Shown here piece after piece: positions 8,598 to 16,342 of a DNA stretch of 58,779 nucleotides (within the stretch, counting starts at the first letter, position 1; every line of letters begins with the position of its first letter). The DNA comes from Ventosimonas gracilis. GTDB lineage: Bacteria; Pseudomonadota; Gammaproteobacteria; Pseudomonadales; Pseudomonadaceae. Both the position numbers and the translations under genes were made by a program. The notes under the pieces are model-generated. The model was not told where the DNA came from. It searched no databases and saw nothing but the letters and a program-made list of their open reading frames with translations. The DNA lies in assembly GCF_001580025.1 (NCBI RefSeq), contig NZ_LSZO01000112.1, positions 1-58,779 on the forward strand. The letters run 5' to 3'.

Positions 8598-9254
8598 GTG
8601 TCACAGTTTTTTACAACGCAAGGCGGCCTTGATATTCAGGCCGCAGGCGGCTTGGTGCCGATGGTCATCGAGCAATCGGCACGTGGTGAACGTGCCTACG
8701 ATATTTATTCGCGCCTGTTAAAGGAGCGGGTGATTTTTCTGGTCGGCCAGGTCGAGGACTACATGGCCAATCTGGTGGTCGCCCAGCTTTTATTTTTGGA
8801 AGCGGAAAACCCCGACAAAGACATTCACCTGTACATTAATTCGCCGGGCGGTTCGGTCACGGCGGGTATGTCGATTTACGACACCATGCAATTTATCAAG
8901 CCGGATGTTTCGACGACCTGCATCGGCCAGGCCGCCAGCATGGGTGCACTGCTGCTCGCAGCGGGCGCGCCGGGCAAGCGTTATTGCCTGCCGCACTCAA
9001 GGATGATGATTCACCAACCGCTGGGTGGTTTTCAGGGGCAGGCTTCGGATATTGAAATTCACGCGCGTGAAATTTTGACCATCCGCGAGCGGCTGAACCA
9101 AATCCTCGCTGACCACTGCAAACAGCAGGTGGAGGTGATTGCCAAAGATACCGACCGCGACAATTTTATGAGCGGTGAAGAAGCAGTGGCCTACGGCCTG
9201 ATTGACCAAGTGATGAGCCGCCGTCCGCCGAGTGCTCATCTTGACAAGCATTAA
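8598..9254 (+). CDS. clpP: ClpP serine peptidase subunit
   Basis: ClpP forms the double-heptamer proteolytic chamber used with ClpX or ClpA. The 218-residue product starts at a GTG with GGGAGA about eight bases ahead; longer frames would run inside tig. The catalytic triad is Ser114 ([10 protein letters not shown]), His139 (MMIHQPLGG) and Asp188 (DTDRDNF), with the same internal spacing as E. coli Ser97, His122 and Asp171. The N-terminal segment before [21 protein letters not shown] is the propeptide and axial-loop region. The gene begins 31 bases after tig and is followed by clpX, as in most gammaproteobacteria. Confidence 0.97.
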   Translation: MSQFFTTQGGLDIQAAGGLVPMVIEQSARGERAYDIYSRLLKERVIFLVGQVEDYMANLVVAQLLFLEAENPDKDIHLYINSPGGSVTAGMSIYDTMQFIKPDVSTTCIGQAASMGALLLAAGAPGKRYCLPHSRMMIHQPLGGFQGQASDIEIHAREILTIRERLNQILADHCKQQVEVIAKDTDRDNFMSGEEAVAYGLIDQVMSRRPPSAHLDKH

Positions 9255-9332
9255 AAGAGGCGCAGCAGACCTTGCAAAACGGACATTTTGCCTGCATCTT
9301 GCGTTTTACCGCTTTGCCCTGTGGATTACCCC

Positions 9333-10631
9333 ATGACTGATAACCGATACGATGGCAACAACGGGTTGCTCTATTGCTCCTTCTGCGGCAAAAGTCAGCA
9401 GGAAGTACGCAAACTGATTGCAGGTCCGGCTGTTTACATCTGTGACGAATGCGTTGGCCTGTGCAATGACATCATCCGCGAGGAACTGGCCGAAGAGCAG
9501 GTCGAAACCGCAACCCACGGTCTGCCCTCGCCGCGTGAAATCAGCGCCATTCTTGACCAATACGTGATTGGTCAGGACCGCGCGAAAAAAATCCTCGCGG
9601 TCGCGGTGTACAACCACTACAAACGGCTGCACAGCCAAGACAACAAAATGTCTGGCACGGCGACAGAAGACGTCGAGCTGGGCAAGAGCAATATTTTGCT
9701 GATAGGTCCTACCGGTTCCGGCAAAACCCTGCTGGCTGAAACCTTGGCGCGGCTACTCAATGTGCCCTTTACCATCGCCGATGCGACCACGCTGACCGAG
9801 GCCGGTTACGTCGGCGAGGATGTGGAAAACATCATCCAAAAGCTGCTGCAAAAGTGCGACTACGATGTTGAAAAAGCGCAGATGGGCATTGTCTACATCG
9901 ACGAAATCGACAAAATCTCGCGTAAAGCTGACAGCGCCTCGATTACCCGCGACGTATCCGGTGAAGGCGTGCAGCAGGCGCTGCTCAAGTTGATTGAAGG
10001 CACCGTGGCCTCCATCCCGCAGCAAGGCGGGCGCAAGCATCCCAATCAGGAATATCTGCAAGTCGATACGCGCAATATTTTGTTTATCTGCGGTGGCGCG
10101 TTCTCCGGACTGGAAAAACTCATCCAAAACCGCTCGGCTAGCGGCGGCATTGGTTTTTCTGCCGAAGTGCGCAGCCCGCCCGAGCCGGGCAAAAACTTAG
10201 GGCCCACGCTGCGCCAGGTTGAGCCGGAGGATTTGGTCAAATTTGGCCTGATTCCTGAATTTGTCGGTCGCCTGCCGGTGATTGCAACGCTCGATGAGCT
10301 GGATGAGGCCGCACTGGTCAAAATTCTCGACGAGCCGAAAAATGCACTGACCCGCCAATACACAAGGCTCTTTGAAATGGAAGGCGTAGGCCTTGAGTTT
10401 CGCGCCGATGCACTAAACGCCATCGCCCGCAAGGCGCTGGAACGCAAAACCGGTGCGCGTGGTTTACGCTCGATTTTGGAAAACGTGCTGCTCGATACCA
10501 TGTATGAAATTCCGTCAAAAAACGGTGTCAGCAAAGTGGTCATTGATGAAAGCGTGATTGAAAACGGCGGCAATCCGCTGATGCTCTACGAGGCGGCTGA
10601 GCCTGTGAGCAAGGTAGCGCGGTCTGATTAA
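9333..10631 (+). CDS. clpX: ClpX, ATP-dependent unfoldase of the ClpXP protease
   Basis: A 432-residue AAA+ unfoldase that recognises tagged substrates, such as SsrA-tagged proteins, and threads them into ClpP. The N-terminal zinc-binding domain shows Cys15-x2-Cys18 and Cys37-x2-Cys40. The AAA+ module follows with Walker A GPTGSGKT, Walker [11 protein letters not shown] and the loop [16 protein letters not shown]. The ClpP-contacting region is present after [11 protein letters not shown]. The start at 9333 gives the standard N-terminus; its ribosome site is weak (GTGGA), while a 15-codon longer frame to 9288 has no better support. It lies 78 bases after clpP and is followed by a strong terminator. 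Confidence 0.96.
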   Translation: MTDNRYDGNNGLLYCSFCGKSQQEVRKLIAGPAVYICDECVGLCNDIIREELAEEQVETATHGLPSPREISAILDQYVIGQDRAKKILAVAVYNHYKRLHSQDNKMSGTATEDVELGKSNILLIGPTGSGKTLLAETLARLLNVPFTIADATTLTEAGYVGEDVENIIQKLLQKCDYDVEKAQMGIVYIDEIDKISRKADSASITRDVSGEGVQQALLKLIEGTVASIPQQGGRKHPNQEYLQVDTRNILFICGGAFSGLEKLIQNRSASGGIGFSAEVRSPPEPGKNLGPTLRQVEPEDLVKFGLIPEFVGRLPVIATLDELDEAALVKILDEPKNALTRQYTRLFEMEGVGLEFRADALNAIARKALERKTGARGLRSILENVLLDTMYEIPSKNGVSKVVIDESVIENGGNPLMLYEAAEPVSKVARSD

Positions 10632-10640
10632 GCGCTGATA

Positions 10641-10668
10641 AAAAGGAAGCCTTAAGGCTTCCTTTTTT
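10641..10668 (+). terminator. rho-independent terminator after clpX
   Basis: A perfect hairpin with arms AAAAGGAAGCC and GGCTTCCTTTT around a TTAA loop is followed by a T run. It lies ten bases after the clpX stop and should end the tig-clpP-clpX transcript, leaving lon with its own promoter. Confidence 0.9.
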
Positions 10669-10718
10669 GTAATCAAAGCCTTGTTTTTTGGCAAATTGCC
10701 CTCATATCCTTGCTTGAC

Positions 10719-10751
10719 GCTTTCGTTTCGCTTTCGTTTCGCTTTCGTTTC
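10719..10751. repeat. three tandem copies of an 11-base unit upstream of lon
   Basis: The unit GCTTTCGTTTC is repeated exactly three times without interruption in the clpX-lon intergenic region. The unit is about one helical turn long, so any protein recognising it would meet it on the same face. It lies about 170 bases before the lon start. It could be a variable-number repeat or a regulatory array; the sequence alone does not tell. Confidence 0.8.
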
Positions 10752-10816
10752 CCATTGTTTACAAAAGGCCAATCATCGGCATGTTTTTCATCACCCATTA
10801 CGCTAGAGCGCTTTTG

Positions 10817-10857
10817 CTCCCCTCGCCCGCTTGCGGGAGAAGGGGTGGGGGAGAGGG
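10817..10857. repeat. GC-rich palindromic intergenic repeat, copy 1
   Basis: An imperfect palindrome with arms CTCCCCTCGCCCGC and GCGGGAGAAGGGG is followed by TGGGGGAGAGGG. Related sequences occur in other spacers at 32613-32648 and 53392-53433. The CCCTCTCCC...GGGAGAGGG...GGGGAGAGGG pattern resembles REP-like palindromes dispersed in spacers of many proteobacteria. This copy lies between clpX and lon. Confidence 0.65.
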
Positions 10858-10920
10858 TAAAAAACATTGCGTGATGACGCTGATGGTTTACGGCAGCCAG
10901 TTGCCAATTGAGGCCCATCC

Positions 10921-13323
10921 ATGAAAACCAAAGTCCTGCCCTTTTTGCCGTTGCGTGATGTGGTGGTTTATCCGCAAATGGTCATCCCGCTGTTTATTGG
11001 TCGTGATAAATCGGTACAGGCGCTGGATGAGGCTATGAGCTGCGACAAGCAAATCCTGCTGCTCACCCAACACAGCCCAAGCGATGACGAGCCAAGCGAA
11101 GCGACGCTTTATCGGGTAGGCACGGTTGCCACTATTTTGCAAATGCTCAAACTGCAAAATGGCACGCTAAAAGTGCTGGTCGAAGGCGGGCAGCGTGCCG
11201 AAGTGCTGCACTTTGCTGACCTTGCCAGTGACTATCAGGCGGAAGTGGCCTTGCTCGATGAGCAAGAACTCGAAGAGCCAACGGCGCAGGAAGCCTTTGT
11301 GCGCAGTCTTCGCAGGCAGTTTGAGCAATACGCCGAACAAGGGCGCAAAGTCCCGCGCGAGATACTGGCTTCACTGCACGCGATCGATGAACCCGGCAGG
11401 TTGATTGACGCGATGGCAGCGCATATGCCGCTGAAGATTGAGCAAAAGCAAAAAGTTCTGGAAATCAACGATATAGCCGAGCGCGCCCGCCATTTTTTGG
11501 GATTGCTCGAAGCGGAAATCGAACTGCTGCAAGTGGAGCAACACATCCGCGGGCACGTTAAAAAGCAAATGGAACGCAACCACCGCGAGTATTACTTGAA
11601 TGAGCAGATGAAAGCCATTCAAAAAGAACTGGGCAGCGGTGAAGACGGCCATAATGAAGTCGATGCCCTGCAAAAGCGCATCGAACAAGCCGCGCTCAGC
11701 CAAGAAGCGAAAAAACGCGCCGAAACCGAGTTGCGCAAACTGCGGCAAATGCCACCGATGTCCGCAGAAACCACCGTGGTGCGCACCTATCTGGATTGGC
11801 TGGTGGGCTTGCCTTGGCAGGCGCAAAGCCGTGTGCGCCACGATTTGCCGCGCGCCGAAGCGATATTGGAGGCCGAACACTATGGTCTTAAAGAAGTCAA
11901 AGAACGCATCCTCGAATACTTGGCGGTACAAAAGCGCGTCAAAATCGCCAAAGGGCCGGTGCTTTGCTTGGTCGGCCCGCCCGGTGTCGGCAAAACCTCG
12001 CTGGCCGAATCCATCGCCCGCGCGACCAACCGTAAATTTGTCCGCATGGCATTAGGCGGCGTGCGCGACGAAGCCGAAATCCGTGGACATCGGCGCACCT
12101 ACATTGGCTCCATGCCCGGCCGTCTGCTGCAAAAAATGTCCAAAGCGGGCGTGCGCAACCCATTATTTTTGCTGGATGAAATCGACAAAATGGGGCAGGA
12201 CATGCGTGGCGATCCAGCCTCCGCTTTGCTCGAAGTGCTCGACCCGGAACAAAACCACAGCTTTAACGACCATTATCTGGAAGTGGACTACGACCTGTCC
12301 GGCGTGATGTTCCTCTGTACCGCCAACTCCATGAACATCCCACCGGCATTGCTCGACCGCATGGAGATTATCCGCCTGCCCGGATATACCGAAGATGAAA
12401 AACAAAACATTGCACTGAAATACCTGCTGCCCAAACAGCTTAAAGAGAGCGGTCTTAAGAAAAGCGAGTTGGCACTTGCGCCAGAGGCCGTGCTCGCCAT
12501 TATCCGCCACTACACCCGCGAGGCGGGCGTGCGCAGCCTGGAGCGCCAGCTTGCCAAGCTCTGCCGCAAAGTCGTCCGCAAATATGCAGGGGAAAAACAG
12601 CTGAAACTCACTTTAAGCGCGGCTGACCTGGAACCGCTACTTGGCGTTAGAAAATATCGCTTTGGCCTTGCCGAACAGGACAACCAAATCGGTCAGGTCA
12701 ATGGCCTTGCCTGGACGGAAGTCGGCGGCGAGTTGCTTCGTATTGAAGCGGCTGCCGTAGCGGGCAAAGGTCAACTGATTAAAACCGGTTCACTGGGCGA
12801 TGTGATGGGCGAATCCATTACCGCTGCGCTAACCGTGGTGCGTAGCCGTGCACAGAGCTTGGGACTGGCGGCGGATTTTCAGGAAAAAAACGACATCCAC
12901 ATCCACGTGCCGGAAGGCGCTACGCCAAAAGACGGCCCTTCCGCGGGTATTGGCATGTGCACCGCGCTGGTTTCGGTATTGACGCAAATCCCGGTGCGCG
13001 CTGATGTAGCGATGACCGGTGAAATTACCTTGCGCGGTCAAGTACTTGCCATTGGTGGCTTAAAGGAAAAATTGCTCGCCGCGCACCGTGGCGGCATCAA
13101 AACCGTCATCATCCCTGAAGAAAACCAGCGCGACCTAAAGGAAATTCCGGAAAATATCCAGCAAAACCTGCAAATAAAAGCGGTTAAATGGATTGACGAA
13201 GTCCTGCAGATTGCGTTGCAATACGCGCCGCAGCCTTTGCCTTGCACGACTGCTAACCCTACGGGAAAAAAACCAAGGCAAAAAGACGATGCCCAAGGAG
13301 GGAGACAAATCAGTACGCATTGA
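10921..13323 (+). CDS. lon: Lon ATP-dependent protease
   Basis: An 800-residue cytoplasmic protease that degrades misfolded and regulatory proteins. An N-terminal substrate-binding domain ([23 protein letters not shown]) is followed by a coiled-coil region and the AAA+ module, with Walker A GPPGVGKT at 352-359 and Walker [11 protein letters not shown] near 415-424. The C-terminal peptidase has the Ser674-Lys717 dyad ([10 protein letters not shown] and [14 protein letters not shown]), 43 residues apart as in E. coli. The last 30 or so residues form a basic, proline- and glutamine-containing tail beyond the fold, slightly longer than in E. coli. No clear heat-shock promoter was found upstream; the spacer holds the tandem repeat and the GC-rich palindrome instead. 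Confidence 0.97.
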   Translation: MKTKVLPFLPLRDVVVYPQMVIPLFIGRDKSVQALDEAMSCDKQILLLTQHSPSDDEPSEATLYRVGTVATILQMLKLQNGTLKVLVEGGQRAEVLHFADLASDYQAEVALLDEQELEEPTAQEAFVRSLRRQFEQYAEQGRKVPREILASLHAIDEPGRLIDAMAAHMPLKIEQKQKVLEINDIAERARHFLGLLEAEIELLQVEQHIRGHVKKQMERNHREYYLNEQMKAIQKELGSGEDGHNEVDALQKRIEQAALSQEAKKRAETELRKLRQMPPMSAETTVVRTYLDWLVGLPWQAQSRVRHDLPRAEAILEAEHYGLKEVKERILEYLAVQKRVKIAKGPVLCLVGPPGVGKTSLAESIARATNRKFVRMALGGVRDEAEIRGHRRTYIGSMPGRLLQKMSKAGVRNPLFLLDEIDKMGQDMRGDPASALLEVLDPEQNHSFNDHYLEVDYDLSGVMFLCTANSMNIPPALLDRMEIIRLPGYTEDEKQNIALKYLLPKQLKESGLKKSELALAPEAVLAIIRHYTREAGVRSLERQLAKLCRKVVRKYAGEKQLKLTLSAADLEPLLGVRKYRFGLAEQDNQIGQVNGLAWTEVGGELLRIEAAAVAGKGQLIKTGSLGDVMGESITAALTVVRSRAQSLGLAADFQEKNDIHIHVPEGATPKDGPSAGIGMCTALVSVLTQIPVRADVAMTGEITLRGQVLAIGGLKEKLLAAHRGGIKTVIIPEENQRDLKEIPENIQQNLQIKAVKWIDEVLQIALQYAPQPLPCTTANPTGKKPRQKDDAQGGRQISTH

Positions 13324-13367
13324 TTGGCCGCTTCCTTAGGCAGTGGTTTTGCGGCCCTTGCTATAAA

Positions 13368-13401
13368 ACAAAGACACCTCCATTTGAAGGGTCTTTTTGG
13401 C
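13368..13401 (+). terminator. probable terminator after lon
   Basis: Imperfect arms AAAGACACC and GGGTCTTTTT flank a short loop and are followed by a T run, about 45 bases after the lon stop. Stem pairing is interrupted by one base, so the strength is uncertain. Confidence 0.5.
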
Positions 13402-13476
13402 AAATCAGGCACCCGTTTTGGGCACGGCAAAAGATCAAAATTGAATTTAATCTCAATGAAATAAGGGGAATAACGA

Positions 13477-13749
13477 GTGAACAAGTCGGAACTGATTGAT
13501 GCCATTGCTGCATCGGCTGATCTGCCCAAAACGGTAGCCGGACGCGCACTGGATGCCGTGGTTGAATCCATTACCCACGCGCTCAAGGATGGCGACTCTG
13601 TCTCCTTGGTCGGCTTTGGTACTTTCTCGGTCAAAGAACGCGCCGCCCGCACCGGGCGCAACCCGCGGACCAAGGAACCGATCCAAATCGCCGCGGCCAA
13701 AGTGCCCGGATTTAAACCCGGTAAAACCTTAAAAGATGCAGTCAACTAA
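13477..13749 (+). CDS. hupB: DNA-binding protein HU-beta
   Basis: A 90-residue HU/IHF-family histone-like protein that bends and compacts DNA as a dimer. It begins [29 protein letters not shown] and contains the DNA-binding arm sequence [31 protein letters not shown], typical of HU-beta. The start is GTG with AAGGGG about eight bases ahead. Its position between lon and ppiD is the standard gammaproteobacterial order. A probable terminator separates it from lon and a strong one follows, so it is likely transcribed alone. Confidence 0.97.
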   Translation: MNKSELIDAIAASADLPKTVAGRALDAVVESITHALKDGDSVSLVGFGTFSVKERAARTGRNPRTKEPIQIAAAKVPGFKPGKTLKDAVN

Positions 13750-13880
13750 CCGTTAAATTTGGTTTCTTTGCCTTTTTCTAGCCAAGTTATCGGCTTTATC
13801 CGCCCTTGTAAGGATTGGGAAGGTTGCTTGGGTTTACTTGGCAGCAACCAAAGTTTAAGCCAGTTATTTGGCGAGCATAA

Positions 13881-13912
13881 AGAAAAGGCGCAGTTGATGC
13901 GCCTTTTCTGTT
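13881..13912 (+). terminator. rho-independent terminator after hupB
   Basis: Perfect 12-base arms, AGAAAAGGCGCA and TGCGCCTTTTCT, surround a GTTGA loop. The hairpin lies between hupB and ppiD and is followed by a T-rich stretch. Confidence 0.85.
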
Positions 13913-13971
13913 TTTCGCTTCATTTGGCCTTAAGTTTTGCGTTTGCTTAAAATCGTTTTTTTGGAAATCCT

Positions 13972-15843
13972 ATGCTGCAAAATATTCGTGACAACTCCCA
14001 AGGCTGGATTGCCAAAACCATCATCGGCGTTATTGTTCTATTGCTGTCATTGACCGGTTTTGAGGCTATTTTTGGCGGTTTCAGAAGCGGCTCGTTGGCG
14101 GCCAAAGTCAACGGTGAAGCCATCAGCCAGAACGAACTGGAGCAAGCCGTACAGATACAAGCAGCGCAGCTCGCGCAGCAACTGAGCGAGCGTTTGGGGG
14201 TTAATTTTGATGCCTCAAGATTGGATGAAAAAGAACTGCGCGAGAGTGCACTGCGCGGTTTGATTGAACGTCGCCTGCTGCTGCAAAACGCATCAGAAGA
14301 AAAACTGCGTTTTTCAGCCCAATCATTAGACCAGTTGATTTTGCAAACGCCGGAGTTTCAGCAAGACGGCAAATTCAGTGCCGAACGCTTTGACCAAGCC
14401 GTACGCAGCATGGGCTACAGCCGCATGCAATACCGCAGCCTGCTGGAAGCCGAGATGCTGATTGCGCAAATGCGCTTGGGATGGGTCAGCAGCGGCTTTG
14501 TGACCGATGAAGAAGTTCAGGCGTTCGCCCGTCTGGAGCGACAGACCCGTAGCTTTGCCAGCCTGCGCTTTGCCACTGAGCCAGAGCAGGTCAAGGTCAG
14601 CGATGAAGACATCCGCGCTTGGTACCAGGCGCACCCTGACGACTACATGAGTCCAGAACAGGTTGTCGTTCAATACCTTGAACTGAAAAAACAAGACTTT
14701 GCCGAACGCGCCGCCCCGAGCGAAGAAGCACTGCAAGCAGCCTATCAACGCGAAATCGCAAGCCTTGCCGAGCAACGCAATGCGGCACATATCCTGATTG
14801 AAGTGAGCAATAAGCTAAATGACGCACAGGCCAAAGCCAAAATCGAGAGTATTGCCGAACGTTTGGCTAAAGGCGAAGACTTTGCCGCGCTAGCCAAAGC
14901 ATTTTCCGATGACACAGGCTCGGCAGACGAGGGCGGCGAACTGGGCTATGCCGGACGCGGCGTGTACGAGACGCCTTTTGAGCAAGCACTCTACTCACTT
15001 AAAGTCGGTGAAGTTTCCGCGCCGGTACGCACCGATTATGGCTGGCACCTGATTAAACTCTTGGCCGAGCCTAAAGTGCCGAGCTTTGCCAGCCTCAAGG
15101 CAAAACTTGAACAAGACATTAAAGCGCAGCAAGCCGCGCAGGATTTTGCACAGGCCAAGCGCTCGCTGGAAGCTGCCGCCTTTGAAGCCGCCGATTTGGC
15201 GCAACCGGCGCAAGAATTTAATCTTGCCATCCAAACCACGGAAGCTTTTGGCCGCGACGGTGGCGAAGGCATTGCCAGTCACCAGGATGTAGTACAAGCC
15301 GCCTGGAGCACTGATGTACTGGAAGAAGGCAGCAACAGCAAGCTGATTGACCTTGATGCTGATACTGCTTTAGTGCTCCGTGTAAAAGAGCACCAAAAAT
15401 CTGAACCACTGGCTTTTGAGCAAGTCGCAAGCCAAATCCGCAAGCAACTAACCGCACAGCGCGCCCAGGAGCAAGCCAAGGAAAAGGGCGAACAACGCCT
15501 TAAGCAGTTGCGTGAAGGCAATAGGGATGCTCTTGAGGGTGAAACTTGGCAACAGGTTGAAAACGCCTCGCGCAATCAAGAAGGCGTTGATCCATTGCTG
15601 CTGCAAACCCTGTTCCGCCTGCCGCATCCTCAGTCAGCCGATAAGCCAGAGTTTTCCGGCATTACACTGGATAACGGCGACTACCTGATCGTGCGGCTTT
15701 CCTCGGTTAATGAGCCAGAAGTACTGCTTGCTGCCGAAGAAAAAACCTTCTACCAACAAGCCCTCGCCTCACGCCGTGGCGCAGAAGACTTTGCCGCTTT
15801 CCGCCAGCAGTTACAACAACAGGCGAAGATAAAGCGTTATTAA
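13972..15843 (+). CDS. ppiD: PpiD, membrane-anchored periplasmic folding chaperone
   Basis: A 623-residue SurA/PpiD-type chaperone anchored in the inner membrane with its bulk in the periplasm, acting on proteins leaving the Sec translocon. The N-terminus MLQNIRDNSQGWIAKTIIGVIVLLLSLTGFEAIF holds the single membrane helix (about 13-33). A SurA-like helical domain follows, and a parvulin domain lies at roughly 265-360 (AAHILIEVSNKLN, AKAFSDDTGSADEGGELGYAGRGVYETPFEQALYSLKVGEVSAPVRTDYGWHLIKL). The C-terminal part is helical and charged. Length matches the family. It has a close spacing to the hupB terminator, so a promoter must lie in the AT-rich bases just ahead. Confidence 0.95.
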   Translation: MLQNIRDNSQGWIAKTIIGVIVLLLSLTGFEAIFGGFRSGSLAAKVNGEAISQNELEQAVQIQAAQLAQQLSERLGVNFDASRLDEKELRESALRGLIERRLLLQNASEEKLRFSAQSLDQLILQTPEFQQDGKFSAERFDQAVRSMGYSRMQYRSLLEAEMLIAQMRLGWVSSGFVTDEEVQAFARLERQTRSFASLRFATEPEQVKVSDEDIRAWYQAHPDDYMSPEQVVVQYLELKKQDFAERAAPSEEALQAAYQREIASLAEQRNAAHILIEVSNKLNDAQAKAKIESIAERLAKGEDFAALAKAFSDDTGSADEGGELGYAGRGVYETPFEQALYSLKVGEVSAPVRTDYGWHLIKLLAEPKVPSFASLKAKLEQDIKAQQAAQDFAQAKRSLEAAAFEAADLAQPAQEFNLAIQTTEAFGRDGGEGIASHQDVVQAAWSTDVLEEGSNSKLIDLDADTALVLRVKEHQKSEPLAFEQVASQIRKQLTAQRAQEQAKEKGEQRLKQLREGNRDALEGETWQQVENASRNQEGVDPLLLQTLFRLPHPQSADKPEFSGITLDNGDYLIVRLSSVNEPEVLLAAEEKTFYQQALASRRGAEDFAAFRQQLQQQAKIKRY

Positions 15844-15847
15844 ATTG

Positions 15848-15875
15848 AAAAAGCGGTGTTTACACCGCTTTTTTA
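15848..15875 (+). terminator. rho-independent terminator after ppiD
   Basis: Arms AAAAAGCGGTG and CACCGCTTTTTT close over a TTTA loop immediately after the ppiD stop and run into a T tract. Confidence 0.9.
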
Positions 15876-16068
15876 TTGGGGTTTATGTTTGCAGAAGTAT
15901 TTGTTATATCAACCACTATTACCGTCTAAATTTATATCTAGATGACTGGCAGCAGTTTGCTTGATGTTTTAGTGGCATTTTGCCAATGCTTAGCCCGGTG
16001 TTACGAGTCAAGTGGTCTGTTAAGTGGATTCAGGCGCTAAGTATTTATTGATTATGGCTATAAGAAAG

Positions 16069-16085
16069 TTGGTAATTATTACCAA
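16069..16085. promoter_or_regulatory. palindromic operator candidate upstream of the pga promoter
   Basis: TTGGTAATTATTACCAA is a perfect 17-base palindrome ending 13 bases before the -35 hexamer. Its size and symmetry fit a dimeric TetR- or MarR-like regulator, or an activator given the position. No such regulator gene is in the window. Confidence 0.5.
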
Positions 16086-16098
16086 TAGTTTAATCGAC

Positions 16099-16126
16099 TT
16101 GACTTTATTTAATGTAGATTTATAAG
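16099..16126 (+). promoter_or_regulatory. sigma-70 promoter for pgaABCD
   Basis: -35 TTGACT at 16099-16104 and -10 TATAAG at 16121-16126 are separated by 16 bases in AT-rich DNA. Transcription would start near 16133, leaving a leader of about 200 bases before pgaA. Confidence 0.6.
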
Positions 16127-16132
16127 AACAAT

Positions 16133-16342
16133 TCAGAACAGTATCTTTACATTGCTGCCTTGCGTTGAATGATTATGAAGCAGTCAGAGCAATATCACCT
16201 GGGGAAGGAAGTCGGTTCCACCGGGGGTTAGTTGTATGCTCGATGCCGCTAGTGGTTGGGAATTTTCCCGTACCCCGTAGTGGGGCTACTTAAGTGACCG
16301 ATTATGCCGACCAATGGAATGACAGGAACCAAAGCAGGCTTG
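16133..16342 (+). promoter_or_regulatory. pgaA leader with GGA motifs and hairpins (possible CsrA/RsmA target)
   Basis: The leader holds GGGGAAGGAAG at 16201-16211, GGGAA at 16258 within a hairpin whose arms are GGGAA and TTCCC, a second hairpin CCCC-GTAGT-GGGG (16273-16285), and further GGA triplets at 16316 and 16325 close to the start codon. In E. coli the pgaA leader is a known CsrA target with several GGA sites. The resemblance is in arrangement, not in sequence, so this is inference. Confidence 0.4.

Larger units (their letters stand above)
15876..16342 (+). other. 467-base regulatory spacer before pgaA
   Basis: No convincing open frame lies here. From left to right it holds an AT-rich stretch, a perfect 17-base palindrome (16069-16085), a good sigma-70-like promoter (16099-16126) and a structured leader of about 200 bases with several hairpins and GGA motifs. 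The arrangement suggests that expression of the pga operon is controlled at both transcription and translation. Confidence 0.6.

Noticed and set aside
13759-13950. 63-codon frame between hupB and ppiD
   Set aside because: It runs through the hupB terminator hairpin and has no ribosome site.
16200-16290. Cyclic di-GMP riboswitch ahead of pgaA
   Set aside because: The hairpins and GGA motifs do not match the conserved core of the known GEMM-type aptamers.
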